A DNA stretch of 64,000 bases, taken from contig DVFL01000019.1 of the NCBI GenBank assembly GCA_018713255.1, positions 62,001 to 126,000 of the forward strand, written 5' to 3'. This document shows positions 54,590 through 64,000 of this stretch, piece after piece; position 1 is the stretch's first letter, and each line of letters starts with the position of its first letter. The position numbers were made by a program, and so were the translations under genes. The DNA is from Candidatus Cottocaccamicrobium excrementipullorum (GTDB taxonomy: Bacteria > Bacillota > Clostridia > Lachnospirales > Lachnospiraceae). The notes below the pieces were generated by a model. It had not been told where the DNA came from. It worked only from the letters and a program-made list of their open reading frames with translations, and did no database searches.

Positions 54590-55531
54590 TTACATCTTTA
54601 TTCTTGGATCAACTGCAGCATATACAATATCAGTAATGATATTTACTACACAGGCAACAACAGCAATTAACAATACACATCCCTGAATTAATGGAATATC
54701 CTGTGCATTAATCGCCATAACCAGAAGAGTTCCCATGCCAGGAATATTAAACACTGATTCTACAAACATCGAGCCGCCGATCAACCCGCCGAGACGAAGT
54801 CCCATTAATGTAATAACCGGAATCAACGCATTTTTCATCGCATGAATAAACACAATCCTGTTTTGCGCCAATCCTTTAGATCGGGCGGTACGAATATAAT
54901 CCTGGCCGATTACTTCCAGCATACTGGATCTTGTCTGACGGCAAATCGATGCGATGCCGCCAATCGTTAGACAGAGCAACGGCATGATCGTCTGCAGCAG
55001 ACTTTGTTTTAGATCTTCCCAGGGCCATACAAAGCCGAAGGAGGGAAGCCAATGAAGCTGCATGGAAAATAAATACAAAAACAACACGCTTAAGAAGAAC
55101 TGAGGAAGACAGCAGCATACGTTCGCAAAAGTCGTAAGAATACTGTCTATCTTCTTCCCTCGGTTTACTGCACTGATAATTCCAAATAAAATACCAATGG
55201 GAATGCTGATAAAAAATGACAGCAAGGAAAAATAAATGGTAATCGGCACTCTCTCTGCCAGTACATCAACCACCGCCTTGTGCTGACTTGCCGACGTTCC
55301 CAGATTTCCCCTTATTGCATTGGCAACCCAGGACAGGTACCTCAGCACCAAAGGCTTATCCAGCCCCAGTTCATAATACCATCTGTCATAGGTTTCCTGT
55401 GTGATCTCGCCGCCCAACATTGCATACACCGGATCACCCGGCAGGAATGATACTAAAAGAAAAATAAATACAGACACAATAAAAAGTACAATAATTGTCT
55501 GTCCGATTCTTTTTAATATAAATCTGCCCAT
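54590..55531 (-). CDS. ABC transporter permease, DppB-like, cassette 1
   Basis: 313-residue permease, first gene of cassette 1. N-terminal helix FILKRIGQTIIVLFIVSVFIFLLVSFLPGDP with the family PGDP loop, ALLGLDKPL-type following loop (YYELGLDKPLVLRYL), and EAA-loop GQDYIRTARSKGLAQNRIVFIHAMKNALIPV. The ATG at 55531 has AAGGAGGAGG upstream. Its promoter and a palindromic operator lie in the 342-base gap to the LysR gene. Confidence 0.94.
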   Translation of the reverse strand: MGRFILKRIGQTIIVLFIVSVFIFLLVSFLPGDPVYAMLGGEITQETYDRWYYELGLDKPLVLRYLSWVANAIRGNLGTSASQHKAVVDVLAERVPITIYFSLLSFFISIPIGILFGIISAVNRGKKIDSILTTFANVCCCLPQFFLSVLFLYLFSMQLHWLPSFGFVWPWEDLKQSLLQTIMPLLCLTIGGIASICRQTRSSMLEVIGQDYIRTARSKGLAQNRIVFIHAMKNALIPVITLMGLRLGGLIGGSMFVESVFNIPGMGTLLVMAINAQDIPLIQGCVLLIAVVACVVNIITDIVYAAVDPRIKM

Positions 55532-55620
55532 TTCCTCCTCCTTTTTTGTATACTGTTGCAACAATATTTCGTCGTCTGCCTCAACGCTTTATATTGTTTG
55601 CACATTTATTATGTAATAAT

Positions 55621-55648
55621 CTTATATTTTTCTCATCATTTTGTCCAA
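55621..55648 (-). promoter_or_regulatory. Probable promoter of cassette 1
   Basis: TTGGAC (complement of 55643-55648), a 16-base spacer and TATAAG (complement of 55621-55626). It lies about 12 bases from the palindrome, where an activating LysR dimer could contact polymerase. Confidence 0.4.
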
Positions 55649-55659
55649 TATATAAAACT

Positions 55660-55692
55660 GAACAGAAGTATTAATGCCATTAATACTTGTTC
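55660..55692. promoter_or_regulatory. 33-bp palindrome, probable LysR operator
   Basis: AAGTATTAAT (55666-55675), centre GCC, ATTAATACTT (55679-55688): a perfect 10-bp dyad. GAAC and GTTC extend it with a two-base bulge on the left. It lies between the divergent dppB-like and LysR genes and includes T-N11-A spacing. Confidence 0.75.
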
Positions 55693-55695
55693 ATG

Positions 55696-55724
55696 TTTAC
55701 TTTATTTTCTAAATTTGTTATAAT
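55696..55724 (+). promoter_or_regulatory. Promoter of the LysR gene
   Basis: TTTACT (55696-55701), a 17-base spacer and TATAAT (55719-55724), with TG-extended -10 (TGTTATAAT). Confidence 0.65.
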
Positions 55725-55873
55725 GCTTTAAATAGTTCATCTTACAATATTCACAAAGATATTTCTCTTTTTTTAGATAGTTTTGATGATTAATTTTGGT
55801 TGTCATTTCGCCCGTTTGTGGTTTTTCACCAGAATTTATTTTGCTTTTGAACCAGCAGCAAGGAGGAATTAAT

Positions 55874-56824
55874 ATGGTTAATCTTCGCTATCTGGAATAT
55901 CTGGTTGCTCTGGAGGAAACAGGGAATATGACTAAAGCAGCCCAAAAGCTGTTTATTTCCCAATCCAATTTAAGCCAGTTTTTATCCCATGAAGAAAAAC
56001 GTCTTGGAACCAAATTGTTTATCCGTACTAACGGAAAATATATCCCTACGGCCACCGGAAAGCTCTACATTGAATACGCCCAAAACATCATTCAATTAAC
56101 CAAACAATTTACTCAAAAACTATCTGAGCTTTCTGCCCCAAAAGAAATCCGCATTGGAACCACCTCCGCTACAGCAATCCGCATGCTGGACGATATTCTC
56201 CCAAAATATCGGGCGCTGCATCCGGAAGAAGCCGTAAGTATCCTGGACTGTTCCAACATTGACACCGCCATCTATTCTCTGGAAAACAGAAAAATGGACC
56301 TGGTTTTCGTCACTGCCCATACAGACAAGCTGTACCATGGACCTTTCCATGTTTTAGCAAAGGAAGAGCTTTTTTTAGCTGCTCCATCTTCTCATCCGGC
56401 CTGCACCCGCTATGGAGAAATTGCTTTTCCCAAACTTACCGCGCCAAAAATCCTTCAGCTCTTCCCTGCCTGTCCTTTTATTCTGCCCTATCAGGGAAGC
56501 AGCATCCGATATCTGGTAGATAACTTTTTCCAGAATTATCTCTACGATCATCATCGGATTCATAATGCAGCGGACATCTCCACCATTCTGGACATGGTAG
56601 CCAACGGACTGGGACTGGGCTTCATCCCCCTTACCCGTCTGACTGCAAATTCCAACATCAAATATTTTGCTTTGTCGCCTAAAATGATCCGGCTCCATGC
56701 AGTTTTAATTAAATCCGATGCAAAACTTGAGGACTATCGGGAGCTGATCGGCTTAGCCGCCCGTTACTATAAAAAACATATTTCCAGTCTGTCTCTTCCA
56801 AAGAAAGACGCCGAAGAATCTTGA
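55874..56824 (+). CDS. LysR-type transcriptional regulator
   Basis: 316-residue LTTR: winged HTH 1-60 (LEYLVALEETGNMTKAAQKLFISQSNLSQFL), then two-lobed ligand domain. The ATG at 55874 has AAGGAGG seven bases upstream. Its position divergent from the dppB-like gene, with a palindrome between, strongly suggests it controls cassette 1; the inducer is unknown, presumably the transported sugar. Confidence 0.92.
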   Translation: MVNLRYLEYLVALEETGNMTKAAQKLFISQSNLSQFLSHEEKRLGTKLFIRTNGKYIPTATGKLYIEYAQNIIQLTKQFTQKLSELSAPKEIRIGTTSATAIRMLDDILPKYRALHPEEAVSILDCSNIDTAIYSLENRKMDLVFVTAHTDKLYHGPFHVLAKEELFLAAPSSHPACTRYGEIAFPKLTAPKILQLFPACPFILPYQGSSIRYLVDNFFQNYLYDHHRIHNAADISTILDMVANGLGLGFIPLTRLTANSNIKYFALSPKMIRLHAVLIKSDAKLEDYRELIGLAARYYKKHISSLSLPKKDAEES

Positions 56825-56827
56825 TGC

Positions 56828-56915
56828 AAAAAAACCTCCTGCAAACTGCAGACGGCTTTAGAGAATGCTTTTTCATTCTCCCCAACCGCCTCCATCGCAG
56901 AAGGTTTTTTATTTT
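56828..56915. terminator. Bidirectional terminator between LysR and GH51 genes
   Basis: AAAAAACCTCCTGC pairs with GCAGAAGGTTTTTT (one mismatch) and encloses a perfect GAGAATG/CATTCTC hairpin. T-runs on both strands serve the two convergent genes. Confidence 0.8.
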
Positions 56916-56930
56916 TGTCATTTATACTGT

Positions 56931-58478
<1,548 letters not shown>

Positions 58479-58548
58479 TTACCTGATTTTGGACCCGCCA
58501 TTTCAATGATCGACGGCTGATGCCCAGTGCTTTTTGTAAGTATAGATT

Positions 58549-58565
58549 ACCATAACTAACCATAA
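58549..58565. promoter_or_regulatory. Direct ACCATAA repeats, possible AraC sites
   Basis: ACCATAA at 58549-58555 and again at 58559-58565, one helical turn apart, 27 bases upstream of the araC-type -35 and on the abfA side of the divergent gap. Confidence 0.35.
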
Positions 58566-58591
58566 AAAAAAGAGCGGAATTTCCCATATTC

Positions 58592-58620
58592 TTGACATAT
58601 CTTCCGATGAAACATAAAAT
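58592..58620 (+). promoter_or_regulatory. Sigma-A promoter of the AraC gene
   Basis: TTGACA (58592-58597), a 17-base spacer and TAAAAT (58615-58620), about 35 bases before the ATG at 58655. Confidence 0.7.
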
Positions 58621-58654
58621 AATCATATCTTTTGCAGGAAAAGGAGAACTCAAG

Positions 58655-59587
58655 ATGACCAGAACTTTCATGACGGTGAATTACTGTAATTTTCAATATT
58701 TCAATCGGGACTGTGACCGTATTTACCGTCCCTCTGGAAGCGGGGATTATTTGTTCCTGCTGCTCCACACAGAAATGGCCTTTCGCCTTCCCAGCGGGGC
58801 TTTCCAAAATCGCCCTGGCGCGTGTATTCTCTATACGCCAGGCACGCCCCAAGATTACCAAGCTCTCCGAACCTTCAAAAACAGCTATGTACATTTTTCC
58901 GCGCCTGAAGATCTGGTCGAATCTTTTCATCTTCCAGAAAATACCTTATTTTATCCAGAAGCAGTTTCTGAAATCGACAGACAGATTCAATCCATTTACC
59001 AGGCATTGATCAAACGCCGCCAATATTATGAAGCAGAACTGGACAGTTTGCTAGAAAACCTTCTGGTTCTCACCGCCAGGAGCCTTGATCAATCTCCAGA
59101 TAACTCTCGCTCTCCTCTGCTGGAGGAAACCTTTCAAAGCATTCGTCTTGCTATGCTTTCTTCCTGCCAACAATCCTGGACTATCCAACAATTAAGTCAG
59201 ATGGCTGGCATGGAAAAAAGCCAGTTTTACCGGTACTATCATCAGTTTTTTCATATTTCCCCCGGAAGCGATCTGATTCAGGCCAGGATACAGCGCGCTC
59301 AATACCTGCTCACAAATCAAGCTGCCCAGATTAAACAGATTGCGGCAGAATGCGGGTTTTCCGATGCAACCCATTTTTCCCGCCAGTTTAAACGGTGTAC
59401 CGGCACGACTCCTCGGGAATACGCCCTGAAATGCAGCCATCAAAACCAAAAAGCCAATGCAGATTCCATTTCTGTTTCTGCATTGGCTCCACTAAATCAT
59501 ATTAACCTTTCCCAAGAACAGGCTTCCCGCAAAAATCATGCGGCCGCTCCGCCTTCCGAACGCCCCCCTGTTCCCGTTTCCAATTAA
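58655..59587 (+). CDS. AraC family transcriptional regulator
   Basis: 310-residue regulator with an N-terminal cupin-like sensor (about 1-150, GDYLFLLLHTEMAF and RPGACILYTPGTP) and two C-terminal HTH motifs (WTIQQLSQMAGMEKSQFYRYYHQ and IKQIAAECGFSDATHFSRQFK), ending with the signature GTTPREYAL near residue 260. A 47-residue polar tail follows, with no family similarity; its DNA holds a minus-strand terminator. The ATG at 58655 has AAGGAG eight bases upstream; the frame from 58592 starts in the promoter. It probably regulates abfA and may also regulate cassette 2. Confidence 0.9.
   Translation: MTRTFMTVNYCNFQYFNRDCDRIYRPSGSGDYLFLLLHTEMAFRLPSGAFQNRPGACILYTPGTPQDYQALRTFKNSYVHFSAPEDLVESFHLPENTLFYPEAVSEIDRQIQSIYQALIKRRQYYEAELDSLLENLLVLTARSLDQSPDNSRSPLLEETFQSIRLAMLSSCQQSWTIQQLSQMAGMEKSQFYRYYHQFFHISPGSDLIQARIQRAQYLLTNQAAQIKQIAAECGFSDATHFSRQFKRCTGTTPREYALKCSHQNQKANADSISVSALAPLNHINLSQEQASRKNHAAAPPSERPPVPVSN
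59446..59488 (-). terminator. Terminator of cassette 2, inside the AraC 3' end
   Basis: 12-bp perfect stem AGCCAATGCAGA (59452-59463) / TCTGCATTGGCT (59477-59488), a 13-base loop, and TTTTT on the minus strand. It lies past the stop (59595) of the lyase gene but inside the convergent AraC coding tail. Confidence 0.8.
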
Positions 59588-59594
59588 CATTTCC

Positions 59595-60710
59595 TCACAC
59601 CCAAAGCATCGGCTGTCTGGACGCGATATTTCTTCTTGCTTCTTCATCCAAAGATTCTGGAGGCAGACTATCGTATAGATCCAGCAATTTCTTTATTCCC
59701 ATAGTACATCCGGCCAGAAACAAAAATCCATGCCTGGCCGGAAACGCATCAAAATGCATTACATCTGGCGGATAAGGCCAAGATTCCTTGTCTAAGAGGT
59801 ACGGTGTGATAAAATCTAAAGCCTTTACAATGCTTTTTCCATCTGGAGATATGTATTCCCACAAATTATCCTCTGGCAAAGACAGAATATGACACAATGA
59901 AACCATGTTGTCCACCACAAAAATAGAGTAATTGTAAGGTTTGGTGCGTCCCAATTCCCTTGGAAAAGAGCCATCGTCTGCTTCCTGCTTCAAAAGACCT
60001 TTTTTATAATAATCTCTGCAGAAATCTACAATTCGTTCATTATCTGTAAACCTTGCAAATGCTGCTGCCTGCACAAAAAAGCAAACTCCGTGATTATTAT
60101 CTTTATTCATCTCCTGAATTCCATTAACGTCCGTCAGCATCCATCCTAAATAGCGGGCAAACCATCGTTTCAGTCCTGTATAGATTTCTTCTGTCATATA
60201 TGGTGAGGACTTTAACTTTTCTGCGGCAAAAACCACATCCACAAGATGAAGTGTATCAATAATTCCGATCCCTCTGCCCTGGCAGACACCTAAGATAGCC
60301 TGAGCATAGGACAAATGAGGCGCCATATAAGTTTTTTCATCTAAAAAGAACTCTTTTAAGTGCTGCACCGCCCGTTCAGCATAACGTTCCTCCTTCGTCA
60401 GCACATATGCAGATGTTAAAAACACAACATTGGTGCGCATCTGCCGTAAAATAATCCGATGGCCGTTAAAATTATCCGGGTTTGTTTCGCCGTCCCGCTG
60501 AATATAAGGAAGCCCGTCCGATGTGTCAGGATTTGGCCACCAATAATCTCCATTGGAATAATAATCATGAATCCCGCCGGCACTTCTGCTGCTTTTTATG
60601 TCTGTGATATGGAGCACCGGCGCCTTTAAGGCAGCCAGTGCTTTCTCCATTATCCAATCCTGTTCTCTCCACTCAGGTGTTATTTTATTGCCTACTCCAC
60701 ATTTAACCAT
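59595..60710 (-). CDS. Alginate-lyase-fold protein (Alginate_lyase family)
   Basis: 371-residue alpha/alpha-toroid protein resembling the alginate_lyase polysaccharide-lyase family. WWPNPDTSDGLPYIQRDGETNP near residue 57 is the conserved N-terminal motif, NKDNNHGVC carries the Asn-His pair, and GRTKPYNYSIFVVDNM the Arg/Tyr region. There is no signal peptide, so it should act in the cytoplasm, on short uronic-acid oligomers rather than polymer. It starts one base after the UxuA-like stop, with GGAG eight bases before the ATG, so the two are strongly coupled. Substrate (alginate, glucuronan, pectin fragment) cannot be read from the sequence. Confidence 0.78.
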   Translation of the reverse strand: MVKCGVGNKITPEWREQDWIMEKALAALKAPVLHITDIKSSRSAGGIHDYYSNGDYWWPNPDTSDGLPYIQRDGETNPDNFNGHRIILRQMRTNVVFLTSAYVLTKEERYAERAVQHLKEFFLDEKTYMAPHLSYAQAILGVCQGRGIGIIDTLHLVDVVFAAEKLKSSPYMTEEIYTGLKRWFARYLGWMLTDVNGIQEMNKDNNHGVCFFVQAAAFARFTDNERIVDFCRDYYKKGLLKQEADDGSFPRELGRTKPYNYSIFVVDNMVSLCHILSLPEDNLWEYISPDGKSIVKALDFITPYLLDKESWPYPPDVMHFDAFPARHGFLFLAGCTMGIKKLLDLYDSLPPESLDEEARRNIASRQPMLWV

Positions 60711-60711
60711 A

Positions 60712-61704
60712 TTATTTTTTCTCCGAACGATTCAGGTCCGACTTTGCACAATTCAGCAATGCTTTCATATATCCAGTACTATATGCCCAGGAAGAATTTT
60801 CTCCGCCTACGCTTTTCCCCCAAACCGGCACATGGTCCACATGCATCATACCATCATAATCATATCGTACAAACTGCTTCATCAGTTCATACATATCCAT
60901 ATAACCATTTTCCAGAAGGGTTTCTTCGAAATAAGGAATTGTACTGCTCACGTTTCGAAAATGCACCAGCAGAACTTTCTTATTTTCTACAAAGTACCGA
61001 ATATCTTCCATTACATTTCCAAATCGTTCTCCGCCTTCCAGCCAACAGCCAATACACATTTTCATCCCTAAGTAAGGACTGTTTCCTGCAAGTTCAAATG
61101 CATGCTTATAATCTTCTGCCGATGTAATCAGATTGGAAATGCCCACGAGGCAATCAACCGGCGGATCATTAGGATGCAGCGCAATACGAATATCTGCTTC
61201 TTCACAAACTGGCAGTGCACGGTCCAGGAAATATTTAAAATTTTCCCACATTTCATCTTTTGTATAAAGTCTCCCGTGAGTATATGGCCTTTTTTCCATT
61301 TCCTTAATATCTACAACTCTTCCGATTCCTCCGCTTGTGTGCTCGCTTACTTTAAAGGCTGTTGTCAGTACCTGATTAGGCTCCCAGGTCATATATCCAA
61401 TGCGGATTCCTGCCTTTCCTAAAATTCGATTAAAATTATTGTAAGCTTCAATCGCTTCATCACGTCCAGGAAGCCCAAGATGAATTTTATCATTTTTATA
61501 CAGATGAACATTTCCAGCGTCCGTTACTGTTAAATCAAATTTCTGAAGCCGTTCAATAAAACGCATCACTGAGTCATAGTCTGTATGTTCATCTTTAAAA
61601 ATTACATAAACATATTTAACTCCCATTTGCTTGATAAACAATAACTGCTCATCTGTATAGTCTGACTCCACTTTTGACTGTATTTTAATCTTATCTCCCA
61701 GCAT
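60712..61704 (-). CDS. UxuA-like TIM-barrel protein, cassette 2
   Basis: 330-residue paralogue of the protein at 48927, with the same metal-site pattern (ALHPNDPP, GMKMCIGCW, VHFRN, HVDHVP) and the same missing N-terminal region of true UxuA. The ATG at 61704 has AAGGGG seven bases upstream; the frame to 61761 overlaps the binding-protein gene. It lies 23 bases after that gene and one base before the lyase. Its role is presumably downstream processing of the acidic monosaccharide released by the lyase (inference). Confidence 0.78.
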   Translation of the reverse strand: MLGDKIKIQSKVESDYTDEQLLFIKQMGVKYVYVIFKDEHTDYDSVMRFIERLQKFDLTVTDAGNVHLYKNDKIHLGLPGRDEAIEAYNNFNRILGKAGIRIGYMTWEPNQVLTTAFKVSEHTSGGIGRVVDIKEMEKRPYTHGRLYTKDEMWENFKYFLDRALPVCEEADIRIALHPNDPPVDCLVGISNLITSAEDYKHAFELAGNSPYLGMKMCIGCWLEGGERFGNVMEDIRYFVENKKVLLVHFRNVSSTIPYFEETLLENGYMDMYELMKQFVRYDYDGMMHVDHVPVWGKSVGGENSSWAYSTGYMKALLNCAKSDLNRSEKK

Positions 61705-61727
61705 ATCCAATCCCCTTTTAACGATAT

Positions 61728-63374
61728 TTATTCCGTCCAATGAGCTGCTTCTGGCGTCCACTGCTCCAGACTTACCTCATAAATTCCGCTGTCTTCCAGA
61801 CCAGGAGCTGCAAAAGCCTCATAATATACTACAGCTAAAGGTGTAATCATAACATAATCTGGAACCAGCGCCTTTGCTGCTTTCTGCAGATTTTCCTTCT
61901 TTTCTTCCAAAGTTTTTGCTGCTCTTGCGGCAAATAACGGCTCCTCGAATTCCGGAGGTCTCAGCATTATTCCATGATTCTTGATTCCCTCTGAAGAATA
62001 CAGACGGATATAGTTATTTGTAAAGTCCATCTTGCTGGCGCCGCGGTTGGCAATAAATCCATCAATATCATCCTCCGCCTGCATTGCCGCAAGCACAGAA
62101 CTGTCAACCGTGTTGACCTCCGCCTTAATACCAATCTGCGCTAAAATCGCCTGGAATGCAGTTGCAGTATCATTATCAGTTGCTTTGGTGTAAATTGTAG
62201 TTTCAAATCCATCAGGATATCCGGCCTCTGCCAGGAGCTGTTTCGCCAGATCCAGATCATACTCGTAAAACTCTGCATCAGGTGCATACGCCCATGAATC
62301 CTTAGTGCAGAACAAAGGAGTTGCTTCTCCAAGTCCGCCAGATAATGCCTTGGCTACGTCATCCCACTGAATTGCATGCATTACAGCCTGCCTTACTCTC
62401 AAATCTCCCATAGGATGCTTATCACTCTTGCTGTTCCAGATGATATGCTTAATGTCCGCCACATTAGCATTTCTAGTACCAATACTTTCAAAACCAGCCT
62501 GCTTAATGGTGTTGATAATCGCCTCGTTTTCAAATTTCATGGCGACACCTACTTCGTTATTTAGCAGAGCGGACATCATGGTATTCATATCGGTAATCAT
62601 ATCAATTTCCAGACGATCCAGGTAAGGCTGTCCTTCAATTCGATAATTTTCATTCTTGGTATAAGTAATCTTATTATCCATTACAAAAGATTCCAAAAGA
62701 AATGGCCCGGTTCCAACTGCATGTGTCTGACACCACTCTTCACCATTCTTCTCATAAGCTTCTTTCGAACAAATATAAACATCGCCAATTACGTTGTCCC
62801 AGTTATTTGCCCATTCACTATACTGGATTTCTACCGTTAAATCATCCAGTACTCGAATTTCTTTAGGAGTACCAATCTCGCTTGCTTTACCATTGTCAAT
62901 ATACTGCTGAATATTCCAGGCAACTGCTTCCGCATCGCAAGGCGACCCATCGGTAAAATTAACGCCGTCTCTTAGTTTAATGGTAAAGGTTAAATTATCC
63001 TCATCTGTAATAAATTCTTCCGCCAGCCACGGATAATAGTTTCCTTCTGCATCAGCGCGGCCTAATGACTCCAAAACAGGCTGTGCGCCAAAACGGTCGC
63101 TGGTCGTGGTAGACTGAGGCATAAAGAACGTATTATGAACCTGAGGAATAGCAATGACCAGGCTTCCTCCTTCTTGAATAGCTCCGCCGCTTTCATCTCC
63201 TCCACTTTCTTCTCCCTGGTTTTCTGTTTCTCCTGCCGCTTCCGTAACTGCATCACTTGCAGGAGCCGCTGTGGTGTCCGTTGTCCCCCCGCTGCCAGAA
63301 CAGCCAGCGGTCATTCCTGCCGTTAATGCAGCTGCAAGTGCAAGTGACAAGATCTTCTTCGTTAACTTCATCAT
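61728..63374 (-). CDS. ABC transporter substrate-binding lipoprotein (SBP family 5), cassette 2
   Basis: 548-residue family-5 solute-binding lipoprotein. Signal MMKLTKKILSLALAAALTAG with lipid Cys in MTAGCSGSGG, an acidic Gly/Glu linker, then TLKLRDGVNFTDGS-like, HAVGTGPFLLESF and VRQAVMHAIQWDDVAKAL. AAAGGAGG precedes two adjacent ATGs (63374 and 63371; the second has better spacing). It is clearly homologous to 49929-51554 but more diverged than the UxuA-like pair. It is four coding bases or so from the ATPase gene upstream, with a 24-base gap. Confidence 0.92.
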   Translation of the reverse strand: MMKLTKKILSLALAAALTAGMTAGCSGSGGTTDTTAAPASDAVTEAAGETENQGEESGGDESGGAIQEGGSLVIAIPQVHNTFFMPQSTTTSDRFGAQPVLESLGRADAEGNYYPWLAEEFITDEDNLTFTIKLRDGVNFTDGSPCDAEAVAWNIQQYIDNGKASEIGTPKEIRVLDDLTVEIQYSEWANNWDNVIGDVYICSKEAYEKNGEEWCQTHAVGTGPFLLESFVMDNKITYTKNENYRIEGQPYLDRLEIDMITDMNTMMSALLNNEVGVAMKFENEAIINTIKQAGFESIGTRNANVADIKHIIWNSKSDKHPMGDLRVRQAVMHAIQWDDVAKALSGGLGEATPLFCTKDSWAYAPDAEFYEYDLDLAKQLLAEAGYPDGFETTIYTKATDNDTATAFQAILAQIGIKAEVNTVDSSVLAAMQAEDDIDGFIANRGASKMDFTNNYIRLYSSEGIKNHGIMLRPPEFEEPLFAARAAKTLEEKKENLQKAAKALVPDYVMITPLAVVYYEAFAAPGLEDSGIYEVSLEQWTPEAAHWTE

Positions 63375-63398
63375 TCTTCCTCCTTTTATCTTCATTTT

Positions 63399-64000
63399 TT
63401 ACTTATCATATAGGAAACAGGCTACCTCATGATTTCCGCCTACATTTTTCAGAACCGGGACTTCATTCCTGCATCTTTCACATACATGGTCACATCGGTC
63501 ATGGAAAGGACAGCCTGATGGGCGATTGGTCAAACTTGGTACTTCGCCTCGAATAGGAATCCGTTCTCTCATTTCTTCCACTACCGGATCTGCTACTGGA
63601 ACTGCACTGAGAAGAGTTTTTGTATAAGGATGGAGAGTATTTTCGTACAATTCATCACAGTCTGCAATTTCCACTACCCGGCCCAGATACATTACCAAAA
63701 TCCGATTGCTGATATGTTTTACTACTGCCAGATCATGAGCAATAAACAAATACGTCAAGCCTAATTTTGACTGGAGATCCTCCAAAAGATTAATAATCTG
63801 AGCTTGAATAGAAACATCCAAAGCAGAAATTGGTTCATCGCAAATAATCATATCTGGATTAGAAGAAAGCGCTCTTGCAATTCCAATTCTTTGTCTCTGA
63901 CCTCCGGAAAATTCATGAGGAACTCGGTACTTCAGCGCAGGATCCAATCCAACGATTCTGAAAAGTTCATCTACCCTTTCATCATATTCCTTCCGATTTT
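63399..64000 (-). CDS. ABC transporter ATP-binding protein, cassette 2 (5' end outside window)
   Basis: C-terminal 200 residues of an Opp/Dpp-type ATPase: signature FSGGQRQR, Walker [12 protein letters not shown]-loop in [10 protein letters not shown], then the C-terminal extension with [15 protein letters not shown] and ACFLYDK. The reading frame stays open to the window end ([12 protein letters not shown] upstream). It is highly similar to the second half of the fused ATPase at 51658, so the full gene may also be a double ATPase; the permeases should lie beyond 64000. Confidence 0.9.
   Translation of the reverse strand, partial: NRKEYDERVDELFRIVGLDPALKYRVPHEFSGGQRQRIGIARALSSNPDMIICDEPISALDVSIQAQIINLLEDLQSKLGLTYLFIAHDLAVVKHISNRILVMYLGRVVEIADCDELYENTLHPYTKTLLSAVPVADPVVEEMRERIPIRGEVPSLTNRPSGCPFHDRCDHVCERCRNEVPVLKNVGGNHEVACFLYDK

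Noticed and set aside
49929-55531. Dipeptide transporter as the functional call for cassette 1
   Set aside because: Family similarity is to Dpp/Opp, but family-5 systems also carry sugars, and the gene neighbours are acidic-sugar enzymes. I kept the structural call and left the substrate open.
60712-61704. True mannonate dehydratase (uxuA) for the TIM-barrel pair
   Set aside because: Metal ligands match, but the N-terminal motif and C-terminal Arg motif of UxuA are missing, and no uxaC, uxuB or kdg genes are nearby.

Overview
The window looks like chromosomal DNA of a spore-forming, anaerobic Firmicute, most likely a Lachnospiraceae-type Clostridia member. The evidence is the gene content and order: xerD-spoIIM-nudF, rny-recX-recA, the block nusB-xseA-xseB-ispA-dxs-tlyA-nadK-argR-recN-spoIVB-spo0A, and a complete spoIIIAA-AH operon. 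GGAGG-type ribosome binding sites are strong throughout. I see no rRNA, tRNA, CRISPR array, prophage or insertion sequence.

Layout. 1-30 kb is core genome, almost all on the minus strand: recombination and repair (xerD, recA, recX, recN, xseAB), sporulation (spoIIM, spo0A, spoIVB, spoIIIAA-AH), isoprenoid precursors (dxs, ispA), cofactors (nadK), RNA metabolism (rny, nusB, tlyA, rlmH), glycogen synthase, proC, and a WalR-like response regulator next to rlmH without a kinase. 30-43 kb holds a ThiE/TenI-like gene, the folate genes folD and fchA, and the arginine pathway: argC, a GNAT, an MBL hydrolase, argJ, argB and argD on the minus strand, argG divergent on the plus strand, and argH further on beside a discoidin-like gene. 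42.5-48.9 kb has a YfhO-type and a GtrA-type membrane protein, then an Lrp/AsnC regulator, a MATE exporter and an ApbE flavin transferase in one apparent operon.

48.9-64 kb is an accessory carbohydrate region and the most interesting part. It holds two related cassettes. Each contains an Opp/Dpp-type ABC transporter part, a family-5 substrate-binding lipoprotein, and a short UxuA-like (mannonate-dehydratase-fold) TIM-barrel enzyme. Cassette 1 (48.9-55.5 kb) is complete: dppB-like, dppC-like, a fused double ATPase, the binding protein and the UxuA-like enzyme. It diverges from a LysR regulator across a 33-bp near-perfect palindrome. Cassette 2 (59.6 kb to the window end) also carries an alginate-lyase-fold protein with no visible signal peptide. 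Between them are a GH51 arabinofuranosidase and a divergent AraC regulator. My inference is uptake and cytoplasmic breakdown of plant-derived acidic oligosaccharides rather than peptides.

Regulatory signals I can read directly: a sigma-A promoter with a LexA (SOS) box before recA, a 0A box before spo0A, a good sigma-E promoter before spoIIIAA, back-to-back promoters with an ARG-box-like palindrome between argC and argG, and about eight intrinsic terminators. One terminator lies inside the 3' coding tail of the convergent araC-type gene. An unexplained nested inverted-repeat element of about 160 bp follows spo0A. Many start codons were moved inward from the longest open frame because a strong ribosome binding site lies at an internal start; this is stated per gene.
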